Shown one piece after another: positions 9,849 to 19,807 of a stretch of 64,000 nucleotides of DNA. Position numbers and translations under genes: made by a program. Source of the stretch: Hypholoma sublateritium FD-334 SS-4 (taxonomy: Eukaryota; Basidiomycota; Agaricomycetes; Agaricales; Strophariaceae). The notes under the pieces are model-generated. The model did no database searches. It saw only the letters and a list, made by a program, of their open reading frames with translations, and was not told where the DNA came from. The stretch spans positions 1 to 64,000 of the forward strand of contig KN817529.1 in assembly GCA_000827495.1 (NCBI GenBank). Reading direction: 5' to 3'. Within the stretch, counting starts at the first letter, position 1. Every line of letters begins with the position of its first letter.

Positions 9849-10975
9849 TAGAACAAGATTTTAGGCAAGTTTGGGGTGTAAAACAAAGAAAAAATAGATG
9901 TAGATTGGCTGCAGATGGGGCTTGCAAATTGAAAGCTTTTGATCACAGCATCACTAGTGATTAGATTGCATTCCATTTAGGCTAATATATTCTGACTAAT
10001 CTGGGATACACCAAGATTGGGTGATTTCTTTGCTGGTACTATTGTTATAGGCATGCTATGAGCTCCCAATAGTATATTTAAGTGGTCTGGTACATAAAGC
10101 ATGCTCAAAATGGCTCCCAAAAAAATATTTGTAAAGTCATATAATAATTTTTTCCTAGCCTGCCAGCTGGATTAACTAACATACCTTTGGTCGGCTATTA
10201 GAGTTCATGTACCCCCTTGGACTGGGCAGTTTTGTCACTGTTTACACAAGTCAACTAATTCCCTGTTATCCAGGCATGGTTACTTCATCAAAAAAATACT
10301 AAAATCATGCAAAAAAAAAAAAAAAAAAAAAAAACACCAATAATTGGGTGCACATTATCTGCTTGGATTCACTCACTGACCAAAAAAAAGTATATGATCT
10401 TATTTTTGTAATTTTGACTTTTAACTTTGTCATCATCATGAAAATAGGTCTGTGCACACCAAAATCTTGCTTGATGTGGTTGCAGCTACCTTTGTTCAAC
10501 TCCAAAAATTTCACCTTGATGAGTATGTTAACAATGATATTGTGATGCTTGCTGGATAAGCATCATGGCACTCAGGTCTTCAGGCTGAAGGTTGGGAAGT
10601 CCTGGAAGAGACCTAGGGCAAGCCTGAGGTGTGCACTAGGGGAGAGGACAGCAGGAGGGCTGCCCAAAGCCTATGGTGCTAGTAATGCCAGACCAGGAAG
10701 GTTCTGTGTGACCCTCAGGAGGACCTGTTTCACCCTCAGAAGGGGAGCTACTAATGCAAGCTTAAGCATAGGAATTCATGGCTCCAGTGATGGTCAAGAG
10801 CAAAAGGTAAATCGATTAGCTAATACAACTGATGGGCAATATATGGACTTAGTCATGTGACTACTATCTGGCTACTGAACATGTATCTATCCATCCAGGT
10901 CACAGATATGGCCCTGTGAACATAATTTCAAGTGTGAAGAAGCTTTTGAAGGTGCATGCGAGCTGGATGCAAATA
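9849..10975. other. AT-rich repeat-type DNA; no supported gene
   Basis: It contains a 24-base A run near 10311-10334 and a short reading-frame relic at about 10469-10558 (QLQKFHLDEYVNNDIVML, then a stop) that may be a transposon remnant. The block at 10560-10760 is CpG-free and richer in GC. No intact gene or RNA is visible. Confidence 0.5.
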
Positions 10976-11912
10976 CAGTTATTCACCAGCCAGTGACCAG
11001 CCATCACTGAGTGACCAGTTTTCCCTCTCCTACGCTCAAAATTTGATGAATCCCTTTGATTTTTTTTGTAAAATGTTTGTTTCAAACAGTAGAATGCAGA
11101 TAAACACCATGAAGGTTTCAGAATGTTGTCATTGTGCCTCAAGAGATTTTTTATTAGCCAAAAAAAAATGAAATTTAACTAGTAAAATATTTGCATGCTC
11201 AATATCACCATCTAGAAGTTTGAAAATGCAGTAATTTGCATGCATAAGAGTACACTATTGATCAGATATGTTATATCTACACTTATATAACTTTAATCAC
11301 TCAGATTTCAAAGTATTTCATCCTCACTGTGCTTTATCCTTGATAGATCAGATATAAGTAATTAGTGTAAAGTCCTCACACCATCTATATGTCACTCATT
11401 GACTTGTATTTGAGACAACAGAGTTTATTTGGCATATAAATAACTAAGAACTATTCACCATTCAAAAATCAGACAAGGTATAGCCAATATCATTGAGTTA
11501 TCAACAAGTAGAAGTTGAATAAAAGCACAAAAAGTGGCTCAAACACAGTCTTTCAGCTAAGCATTAAAATAGCAATAGTCAAGTTTTATTTTATTAAAAA
11601 ACTATGCAGGTATACTTATAGGAGTATGCCAATGCTCCTGCATAAGTGAATTGGGTGGACAAGGATGACGAGGAATCAAATTATGGCACCGATCACTGGC
11701 TGGTGATGGCTGGCTTCAGCTTGGAGTTGTACTTGCCACATTGGCAGCATTCTTATGGAATACACAGTAGAGTAAAAAATACCAAAAAAATACAGACATG
11801 TAGATGAGACCTGACATAAAATCCTCCAAGTAATTTTATAGGCTGACACATAGTGGGTGTTGTGAAAAGCTCTGACTATGCAAATCACATGTCACTGGCT
11901 GGTGAATAACTG
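10976..11912. mobile_element. TA-flanked MITE-like element with 22-bp perfect terminal inverted repeats
   Basis: The left end 10976-10997 (starting CAGTTATTCACCAGCC) is the exact reverse complement of 11891-11912. Both ends are bordered by TA (10974-10975 and 11913-11914), the target duplication of Tc1/mariner elements. A further subterminal copy of the CACTGGCTGGTGATGGCTGG motif lies near 11690. The 937-bp interior has no plausible gene, so this is a non-autonomous element. It ends only about 40 bp from the next transposon. Confidence 0.75.
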
Positions 11913-11953
11913 TATGCATGCACAGACCTGATCTTGCAATGACAACAAAGTTA

Positions 11954-12035
11954 CAGCAGTTCTCGAAAGTAATGAGATCACATGTTTTTTTTTTCCCACC
12001 TTCCAAAAGTAGATAGGCCTTATTAGGAATTTCGG
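11954..12035 (+). repeat. Left terminal inverted repeat of the Tc1/mariner-type element
   Basis: Pairs with 15540-15619. It begins with CAGCAGTTCTCGAAAG directly after the TA target site and includes a poly-T run. It differs from its partner mainly by CpG-to-TpG/CpA changes. Confidence 0.85.
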
Positions 12036-12167
12036 AACCCGTGCCGTCATTACCCGGCAGGGGGCTGTACGTCCGTGGCAGTCGCTGCTCATCTCTTTTG
12101 TTCTTGTTCCTCCGAGTCTGCCCTCTTGCATCCACCCAGCTAGCACCTTCTTGTGGCTATTCTACCA

Positions 12168-13327
12168 ATGGTCAACCGCCGTATCAGCCCAGACTTGAAG
12201 GTAACAGCACTTAGACTGTGGGAGCTAGGCTGGGATGTTGAGTTGATTACAGAAAGCCTCTCCATCTCTCGTGCGAGCATATACCGCTGGCGACAGATCT
12301 TTGAAGAGACCCAGAGTGTCAATAGGCCACCTTCTGCTCCCATGGGACGACCTCGGGCTATCATTAGGGCTGTGATGACTGCAATTGTCGAGGTTTACAA
12401 CAACAAGGCTGATGCATATCTCGATGAACTTGTCTGGTGGCTTGCAGTGCATCATGACCTTCCTATCTCTCGGAGTGCCCTTCAGAAGAATCTTGTCAGT
12501 GTTGGTCTTACTCATAAATTACTCCACAAGATTGCCCGAGAGCGCGATGAAGAAGTCCGAGCTGAGTTCCGTGCAGTCATCCATGAACACTCAAATGGTC
12601 GAGGCGAAGAGTTCATATTCATTGATGAAGTGAGCAAGAATGACCATGACACCACACGCTGTTACGGAAGGGCTTTCTCAGGCGAGCATGCCGACTTTGT
12701 TGATAACTTTGTTCGAGGCGAAAGATACTCCATGGTTGCTGCAATCACTGTCGAAGGTTATGTATCAACACGTGTAATTCCTGGATCGTTCAACGCTGCA
12801 GAGTTTTATGATTATGTTGTGGAGCAAATTGTACGTTGATCTAGTCAATATTATCCTCTGAGTCTCTGACTGACTACCACGAAGCTTCCCGATACCAATC
12901 CATATCCTGGCAATCGAAGCATACTGATTATGGATAACTGTCGCATACACCACAATCTTGAACTTCTCGACATGGTAAATACAGCTGGTGCGTAGCTTTA
13001 TACACTGTCAATCTGGTTGTCTACTCTGAAACTTACATAGGATGCAGGTTGCTTACTTATATATCTTCCTGCTTACTCACCGGATCTCAATCCCATCGAA
13101 GAATCATTCAGTACCTGTGAGAATTTGTTTTACGTATCGGCTATTGCTACATGAGCCTCCGTATTGATATATCTACAGTAAAGGCATTTCTTCGACGACA
13201 CGGAATGCAAATCCGTGCGGATAATAATCCAGAGGCAGCACTAATGGAAGCTTGCGGGTGTGTAACTGCAGAAAAGTCGTATGAATGGTTCCGACATGCA
13301 GGATACATATGGAATATTGACTTGTAA
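12168..13327 (+). CDS. Tc1/mariner-family transposase (DD34E), intact
   Basis: Four exons (12168-12830, 12885-12987, 13048-13116, 13179-13327) join in frame to 327 aa. The N-terminal half has two helix-turn-helix regions (LRLWELGWDVELITESLSI, then SRASIYRWRQIFEE, followed by a GRPRAI motif). The catalytic residues are all present: Asp in FIFIDEVSKNDHD, Asp in ILIMDNCRIHHN, and Glu 35 positions later in YSPDLNPIEESFS. The C-terminus continues LKAFLRRHG, as in fungal Tc1-like enzymes. I chose the ATG at 12168 (MVNRRISPD) because no ATG lies upstream in this frame near the TIR. It excises and inserts the element at TA sites. There are no stops or frameshifts, so it may be active. Confidence 0.9.
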
Positions 13328-13586
13328 TTGGTAACAACAGTAATTTACAGCTTTGATGATGTGCTAGAAGAACGTCTATGGATGTATGTAGAGTAACGGA
13401 CAGTATGCGACTAAATTACAGCTCTATAGGATTACAATTTACTGAATGACGAAAAAGGTCATTGGTGATGCGAAAGTGTTGAGAACAGATGTATGTAACT
13501 GGTATGCAAGGAGCGGCAAAGCAGGGCAGAAAAGCAGTGAAAAATGTACAAACACTAAACGGGAGGCTTGTTCCAGCATCCGGCCT

Positions 13587-15420
13587 TTATATCACGTACG
13601 AAGGTCTTTTGTTTGGAGAGAAAATCATCCCAGGAGAGTTTCGAGAAGCCAGCGTGACCCTGCCAATCCTCGCGTTCAAGTTTTCAACACGACGATCACC
13701 TGGCTGAAACTTGAGCTTTGCGAGCCAGCCCTTATCTTCATCATCAATCTCGTAACGCTCGCAGAATTCGTCAAGGGAAACTGGATAAGGAAGCAGGATT
13801 TTGATTGGAGATGTTGGCGCAGATCCAGGCCCATGAGCTCCAGGTGTATGTGGGCGCACAGATGCATGGGAGCGGGGATCCATAAGCTGAAATGGTGGCT
13901 GTGGGTATCCCAGTGCATATGGAGGATATGCATAGGGTGGTTGCGGATAGAATGGTGGTGGTAGAGCATAGGGTGGATACCCATATGGCATTGGGGCCAC
14001 AGGAGCAGGGCCCGGGTACGGGTTCAAGGGGGGTGGAACTGGGTCCGGTCCCAAATCACCCTTAGCGCCAGGGTTACGAATTTTTTGGGATTCTGTAAAG
14101 TAAGAACTCGTAGGTGGTGCATCATAGGTTGCAGTAGGAGGTTTGTCTATCTAAAAGACAAAATTTCAAGTTCAATACAAAGATTGAAGTTCAATCATTG
14201 AATATGTACAATTTTCGAGGCCCAAATTCTGAGCCTAATATCGTTCAACTTCCACGAGCTTTTATTGACAGTAACCACACGGTCATCTGGCCAATGCAGG
14301 TCATTTCCAATCGGATACATTTCGCGGAGTCGATCAACCACGATACTGATTTCTGGGTCTATGACGGCCTAAGTAGCACAATTCAGCGCAAAATCATAAA
14401 ATACAACAGTATATGCGCACCTTTTGCTCGCGGATTGATGTCCCCAATGGACCTCCCTTGCCTTCAACCTCCTCTACTTCTGTATTGCCACGTCCTTGAC
14501 TACCGTTGGGCTATAGCACAATATGTTAGATAAAAACTTGAATGCGAAGTGAATACAAATTGAATACATACACCACCATTCGTTCGTGTTTCCGCAATCT
14601 TTGCCAGTGGCGGCATTGAAAGAGTTACAGTGCAGTCTTTGTTCTTGCCCGAAAGCTTGTCCATCTTCTTGAGCAATGCACGGTAGCCTTGCTCACTTGG
14701 AAGCGGCTTCTTCCTGTCGTTGGCAGGTACGTTGAGCTTCCAGTACAGGTGAGCTTGCAAGATTGCTGAGATAGATGCGGAGAAATGAGGTTCTACAGTG
14801 CAGGCTGCAAGCAGTGCAAGAAACTCAAGATGGGCGGTGTTGGCATTGAAAAAAAATGGGCCGCGGGTGGTGGATGTTTCTTTACCACGTACAGTACGTG
14901 GTGGCGAGATGATATCAACATATGCTGTGAATTCAGGAAGCTTCTTTGGACGCTTTGCCACCTGAGCTGATTCCAGTGGGTCATCGGTCTCCGACTCGGA
15001 GTTGTTGCCTTCATCTGCTGGGTCAAGCATATCTTCTTCGTCTTCACTGGAGATGTTTACATCCTCCACACCTGCAACACCATCCCCATCTTCATGAGCA
15101 AGAATGGCTGGTAATTGAGAAATATCTGCAATGCGAGAGCTCCCGGCAGCCTGAGCTGTGCGCACTGGGACAACCAGAACTTGATGAGCAGCTGGACCCT
15201 TTTTCTTTCCATTTGCATTGGTAGCCTTGGCTGCCGCTTTCTTACGCTTCTTTGCTTCGGTTGCAGGTGTACCAATGAACCATTTACTCACTAGAGTAAA
15301 GTGTTACATTTACAATGTCAATGGCAACTTGGCGGAAGACGTACGAGCGGGGTTTTGGCTGATGACTGCAATTGCATCGTTCTGGACTTCACGTATTTCT
15401 TCTGCCTGTGTATTGGGCAT
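13587..15420 (-). CDS. Second gene of the Tc1/mariner-type element: proline-rich protein of unknown function
   Basis: Five exons (15420-15345, 15290-14572, 14510-14421, 14368-14210, 14150-13587) each keep phase and give 535 aa without interruption. Order of regions: short N-terminus; Lys/Ala-rich basic stretch (EAKKRKKAAAKATNANGKKK), likely nuclear; an acidic linker; a globular part (KLPEFTAYVDIISPPRTV ... ACTVEPHFSASISAILQAHL); a segment with MYPIGNDLHWPDDRVVTV and LNDIRLRIWASKI; a Pro/Tyr-rich region; and a C-terminal SAM-like helical motif (SLDEFCERYEIDDEDKGWL). No catalytic motif is recognised. The SAM-like tail resembles many multi-copy hypothetical proteins of Agaricomycetes. Its place inside the TIRs suggests an accessory role in transposition, or captured cargo. 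This is inference. Confidence 0.75.
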
Positions 15421-15539
15421 AGTAAGGTATTTGTAGAAACAGTTTTATGAGCAGTGTAACGGGTGGAGACGAGTTCGACAGCCACTCAATGGCTTCACAA
15501 CGGCCAGCCGATGGCGTCGAAAGCAAGATGCGCGAAAAT

Positions 15540-15619
15540 GGAATTTCCTAATCGAGGCTGTCTACTTTTGGAACGCGGGAAAAAAAAACATGCGATCTCA
15601 TTACTTTCGAGAACTGCTG
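15540..15619 (-). repeat. Right terminal inverted repeat of the Tc1/mariner-type element
   Basis: Inverted partner of 11954-12035. It ends ...CTTTCGAGAACTGCTG just before the TA at 15620-15621. It retains CpG sites lost in the left copy. Confidence 0.85.
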
Positions 15620-15621
15620 TA

Positions 15622-16053
15622 ATGTCAAATTTACTATATTTAACTTGTATACTCTTTTGTGATTAGAATGTCATTTCAAGTAGATTATGTATATTCAGTG
15701 TTATGTGTTTTTTTTGAGTTGTGGCATTTTTTTGCCTAGGTGAGCATGCCTGATTAATGGGGATTTTAGTGACTTGTGTAAACAGCGACGAGGCCACCCA
15801 GCCAGTTCTCCAAACTGCTTGCAGCACATGTGCACATTATGTAATATGTGTTTAGAGAATTGGCTGGGGATGAGCCTACAAGCCACCATAAGCAGTTTCC
15901 ATGCCACATGTGACATCTGCACTGTCCCTCAAGCCAGCAAGCCACTCAGGACACCCATTAGCCTTTTCCAACATAAGCACTACAAAAAGATCTAGCACAC
16001 CAAATATTGATTGTACAGTTGTTCAAAACCTTACAGTGGCTGTAAACTAAATT
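15622..16053. other. Junction between transposon block and conserved genes; contains a small hairpin
   Basis: A 13-bp inverted pair (CCAGCCAGTTCTC at 15798 and GAGAATTGGCTGG ending 15867, one mismatch) surrounds a 44-bp loop. This may be a short MITE relic. Otherwise the DNA is AT-rich with no gene seen. Part of it is likely the GET3 3' flank. Confidence 0.45.
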
Positions 16054-17453
16054 CTAATCCTGAGAGGGAATATATGGTTCTACAAGCATTTTGCTAAATG
16101 CCTTCAGTTTTTCTGGCCCTCTAACTTCTTCAGTAAGCAGAGGAAGTTGGACAATATGAAAAAATTCATCATAAAGCTCATGTGCTTCTCCAAGGTATTT
16201 TTGTTGCATTTTTTGGCGCACTTGACAATGCTCACAGTTTGAAGCTGAATATTTCAATTAGCTATCTGAATATTTATAAAAAGTGACATACATTTTTTGG
16301 GAAATAGCAATTGATTGACAACAATATTGTGAGTGTCAATTTCATATGCAGTCAATTCCTGTATCAAGCGTTCTGTCTCATATAAAGACAAAAACTCTGA
16401 TATGCAAACACAGACAAATGTTGTCTTTTCCTACAAAAACAAAAAATCAGGACAGGGCCAATTTTACACAGCACAACATACTGGATCTTTGAACTGTGTG
16501 TTAACTTCTGTAATCACTGCACGCATATTTTCGAGTTTGGCAAACATGTCTTCTTGAGACCCCGCCTCTCCACCCATCATTGCTGACATCTATATATACT
16601 ATATAAGGACCATATCCGACTATCAAAGTAGCATGATACTCACTTGACTGATCATCGGTCCAAAGCGCGACCCAAGACTGCTAAGTTTTCCTAAAGCCTT
16701 CTCAAGAACGGTAGGAAACGATAAGAATCGTAGGGTATGCCCCGTTGGAGCTGTATCAAACACAATGACTGAGTATTCCATAGATTTAACGTGTCTAGAT
16801 TTGATCAATGAATATGTTCCAGGATTAAGTCGTACTGATGAGACTTACTTCATAATTTCAGCGAAACTCATGGCCTCGTCTACACCGGGGATTGCAAATG
16901 CCAAATCTTGCATCATCGAGCCCATCATCCCATTTGAATCGGCTAAGGATAATAAGAACGAACGTTAGCGTGGCCCAAATCCCAGAACATTGGCCCTTAC
17001 ATTGTTCGACCATCTCCTGGATAGCGCTGGTAGGATCAATTTCCATTGCGAATAGATTTTCGAACCCGTTGACTTTGGTGGCATCTTTGGAGAATTTCTG
17101 GCCAAAGGCATCGGACAGATTGTGGGCGGGATCGGTGGACTAAAACAATAGGGGTTCATATCTGCGTCGTGCAGATGTTGGTTGAACAAGACATACAATC
17201 AGGAGGACAGATTTGCGGCATTGGGCTAGTTGGATCGCAAGGGAGCAAGATGTCGTAGTTTTACCTGGGCATGGTGAATGGACTGAAGGCCAGACGATAA
17301 CGAGAATGCATACCAACACCACCCTTTCCTCCTGTGGAAAGAAATGAGAGTCAGAGAAAAGAAAGGGCATAATGACTGACCACAGAAGATCCACTTGAGG
17401 GAAGTTTGGTCAAGTACATTCTGGAGAGTGGCAGGGAGAAGATCTGTGGCCAT
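16054..17453 (-). CDS. get3: GET3 / ArsA-type ATPase of tail-anchored protein targeting
   Basis: Get3 is the cytosolic homodimeric ATPase that carries tail-anchored membrane proteins to the ER receptor. The start [20 protein letters not shown] matches the family. The deviant P-loop GGKGGVGKTTTS is assembled across two introns. Then come [19 protein letters not shown] (switch I), [15 protein letters not shown], the [19 protein letters not shown] switch II motif, the hydrophobic client-binding helices ([16 protein letters not shown]), and the zinc-binding CEHC motif that bridges the dimer. The stop is at 16054-16056. It has at least seven exons. An in-frame Met at 17534 exists but would overlap the neighbour's start, so 17453 is preferred. 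It is head to head with SRP68. Confidence 0.92.
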
Positions 17454-17517
17454 TGTTGTGGTATGTGAGCAACCACCGATATAGCTACGACGCGTCTCAT
17501 TCCCGTCCATCATCATC
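17454..17517. promoter_or_regulatory. 64-bp bidirectional promoter region of GET3 and SRP68
   Basis: The start codons of the two divergent genes are only 64 bp apart, so their promoters and 5' UTRs must share or overlap this segment. No TATA box is evident. Confidence 0.6.
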
Positions 17518-19637
17518 ATGGCACCGGCATCCAAAACTTCTGTCGTTTTTCGAGGTAGGTCCTCTATTTCATCTCACCATAACCGAATAGTTCACACCCA
17601 TTGCCATTGCAGCGTTGCAGCTTGCCAACGAGCAAAGAAATGCATACGGTCTGCGTTATAATGACTTTATGCGCTACCGGTCAGTCTGGTCATTCTACCC
17701 ATGATGTCTCCCGCTGATTCTGGTTCAGCAAACATTGTGCCAATCGTACTCATCGCCTTCGATCCACACTCAAAATAACGCACGGAAAGGGCAGGGAGTT
17801 CAAGAAGTTACCAGCCTTGACACCGGAGATCGTGAAAGATGGACAGTAAGAATACCTTTTGAAGCTACTTTGCCAAACCAGCCGCTGAGAGTTTTGTAGT
17901 CTTCAATTGCTGCTATTCGAAGCAGAGCGGGCTTGGGCTTATGCTCAGGAACTGACCCAATCTGCTCTGGAACCCGCGAATAGAGACAACACCAGTTCCC
18001 TGCGACACAGCGCCACCGGACGTTTTCGTCGCGCAGTCAATTGGTCTACACAGCTACTTTCTCTTTGCCAAGCGCTCTACGCATCCTCTCGACTCTCTGC
18101 CCAAAACTTGATCGAAGCCACGGTTTACACGCTTGTTATCAACGGTCGCTTCATGCGTTATCGCGATGAATTTTCCGACGCCCTCGTTCAACTCAGCGTT
18201 GCGCGATCTCTCTTGGACGATCTCGCAAACACTTCCTGCACCAGTCGCGACCAAGCATTAGCTATCCTGTTTTCTGATGCAATTGGCCCAGAGATACGCT
18301 ATTGTGCTCACGAGCTGGGGCACCCGAATGCCTACGACGTCAATGGTATTGTCGCGAAACTTGCGCCTAAACACCGCGATGAATTAGTGGAGAATTGTCC
18401 TGCACTACTTGCCAAGCTCCGCAATGAAGAGCGGAAAGTATCTGGCAACTCCAAGCTTGCAGAACGTATATGGGAAGGCCAACCCGTCCCTGTTCGGTAC
18501 CCGGAACTTGTCGATGTCTTGATACGTGTTCAGAATGCCGAAAGATATCTCTCTGACGACGCAAAGGACGCATATGGGGATGGGGAGGGTTTTTCAATGC
18601 CCGTTAAGAGATCAAAGTTGGGGGAAACAGCATATGACCAAATCTTATCTGCTCTCAGCGACGCCGAAGAAGTTGCCAGAAAACTTCAAGAAGCACAGCA
18701 GGTAAAACATATATACTTCGAATCTCCATTGTTTCTATTTCTAACTTCCGTATCAACATAGGCGACTAGAGCAAACACAACCTCATCTCCGACTGGTGGT
18801 CGCGATATACACTTTGTTCATGCCTACATTGTCTATCACCTTCTTGCGCGGCGTATCCAGCGGGACCTTTTGCTCATGAGGACTCTTCTTTCTTCGGGAG
18901 GGGCAGAGAAGATCAAGGGGCAAAGCATTAACACATCTTTGCGCTCCGTTTCCCAACTAGTTGATAGCCGATTATACCCTGCTGTGGTTAAACTCTTGGA
19001 CACCGTTCTTCAAAGCCTGACTCAAATGCGAACTGTGAGTATAGTCGACGACAGCCCCGATCTGGCATCTGCTGTTGAAGCTAGAATATCTCTTGTCAAT
19101 GCACAGAGGTGTCAGTATCTCGCGCAATGCTATTCTTCTGTAAAGAAATACCCAGAAGCACTCACCCTCCTGCAACGCGCGACGATATATGCCCGTGAAG
19201 CCACCGCAAACGTTGCATTGTCCGAGGACGACCTGGTCACCAGCGGGAATCCCTCTTTCTTCCCCTTCACTGCAGAAACCATCAAAGGTGTCGAAAATGC
19301 AATCCATTCAGACGGCCTCCAGCATAAGCGAGATTGGTTTGCCTACAATGGTGGATCTGCGACGGTTGATGCAACAACACATAAGAAGCCACTTTTCTTC
19401 AACATTGCCCTCAATTATGTTGAGTTAGACGTGGATCGCTTGCAACAACGAACGGGCAAGGAGCCTGCCGCAACCTCTCTTACAACCGACATACCGGCAA
19501 CTAGCAAAACAGAACCTCTCGAAAAGAAACCAATACCCAAAGCTAAAGCGGAAGAGTCCCTTTCACCCACTGTCAATGTACAGCAACCCTCGCGCAGTGG
19601 TCTCAGCAGTTTGTTGGGAGGTTGGTGGAGTAAGTGA
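17518..19637 (+). CDS. srp68: Signal recognition particle subunit SRP68
   Basis: SRP68 forms a heterodimer with SRP72 on the S domain of the SRP RNA, in co-translational targeting to the ER. The start MAPASKTSVVFR is spliced to ALQLANEQRNAYGLRYNDFM and then to HRLRSTLKITHGKGREFKK, the conserved N-terminal RNA-binding region. Helical TPR-like repeats follow (RAWAYAQELTQSALEP, FRRAVNWSTQLLSLCQALY, FMRYRDEFSDALVQLSVARS). A short intron at about 18702-18761 leads to the last exon. The C-terminus is Pro/Lys-rich and ends GLSSLLGGWWSK. Length is about 600 aa, near the family norm. It is divergent from GET3, so two ER-targeting factors share one intergenic region. Confidence 0.9.
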
Positions 19638-19807
19638 ATGTGTAAACATTGCCCTACCGTTGGCACGAATTTTTTGGTTGTGTATCATGGGTATGTATAA
19701 AATACATGCATTAAACGTCACAGTTTGTACAATCGTGGGTACTACTTAAGACATTATAAACTTACAGTAGACAAAGTAAGGAACACGATAATAACGCCAG
19801 AGATTCT

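Larger units (their letters stand above)
11954..15619. mobile_element. Complete Tc1/mariner-type transposon with two genes
   Basis: The terminal inverted repeats are about 80 bp (11954-12035 and 15540-15619), both starting CAGCAGTTCTCGAAAG read inward. They are flanked by TA at 11952-11953 and 15620-15621. The 3666-bp element holds an intact DD34E transposase gene on the plus strand and an intact multi-exon gene of unknown function on the minus strand, convergent and about 260 bp apart. The left TIR has lost CpG sites (CACATG, CCCACCTT) that the right TIR keeps (CGCATG, CCCGCGTT). Confidence 0.9.

Noticed and set aside
10311..10334. Poly-A run as a possible retrotransposon tail
   Set aside because: No recognisable LINE or SINE body precedes it and no target duplication could be seen.
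10549..10860. 103-residue plus-strand open frame
   Set aside because: Sits in decayed repeat DNA and has no protein-like features or relatives I can recognise.
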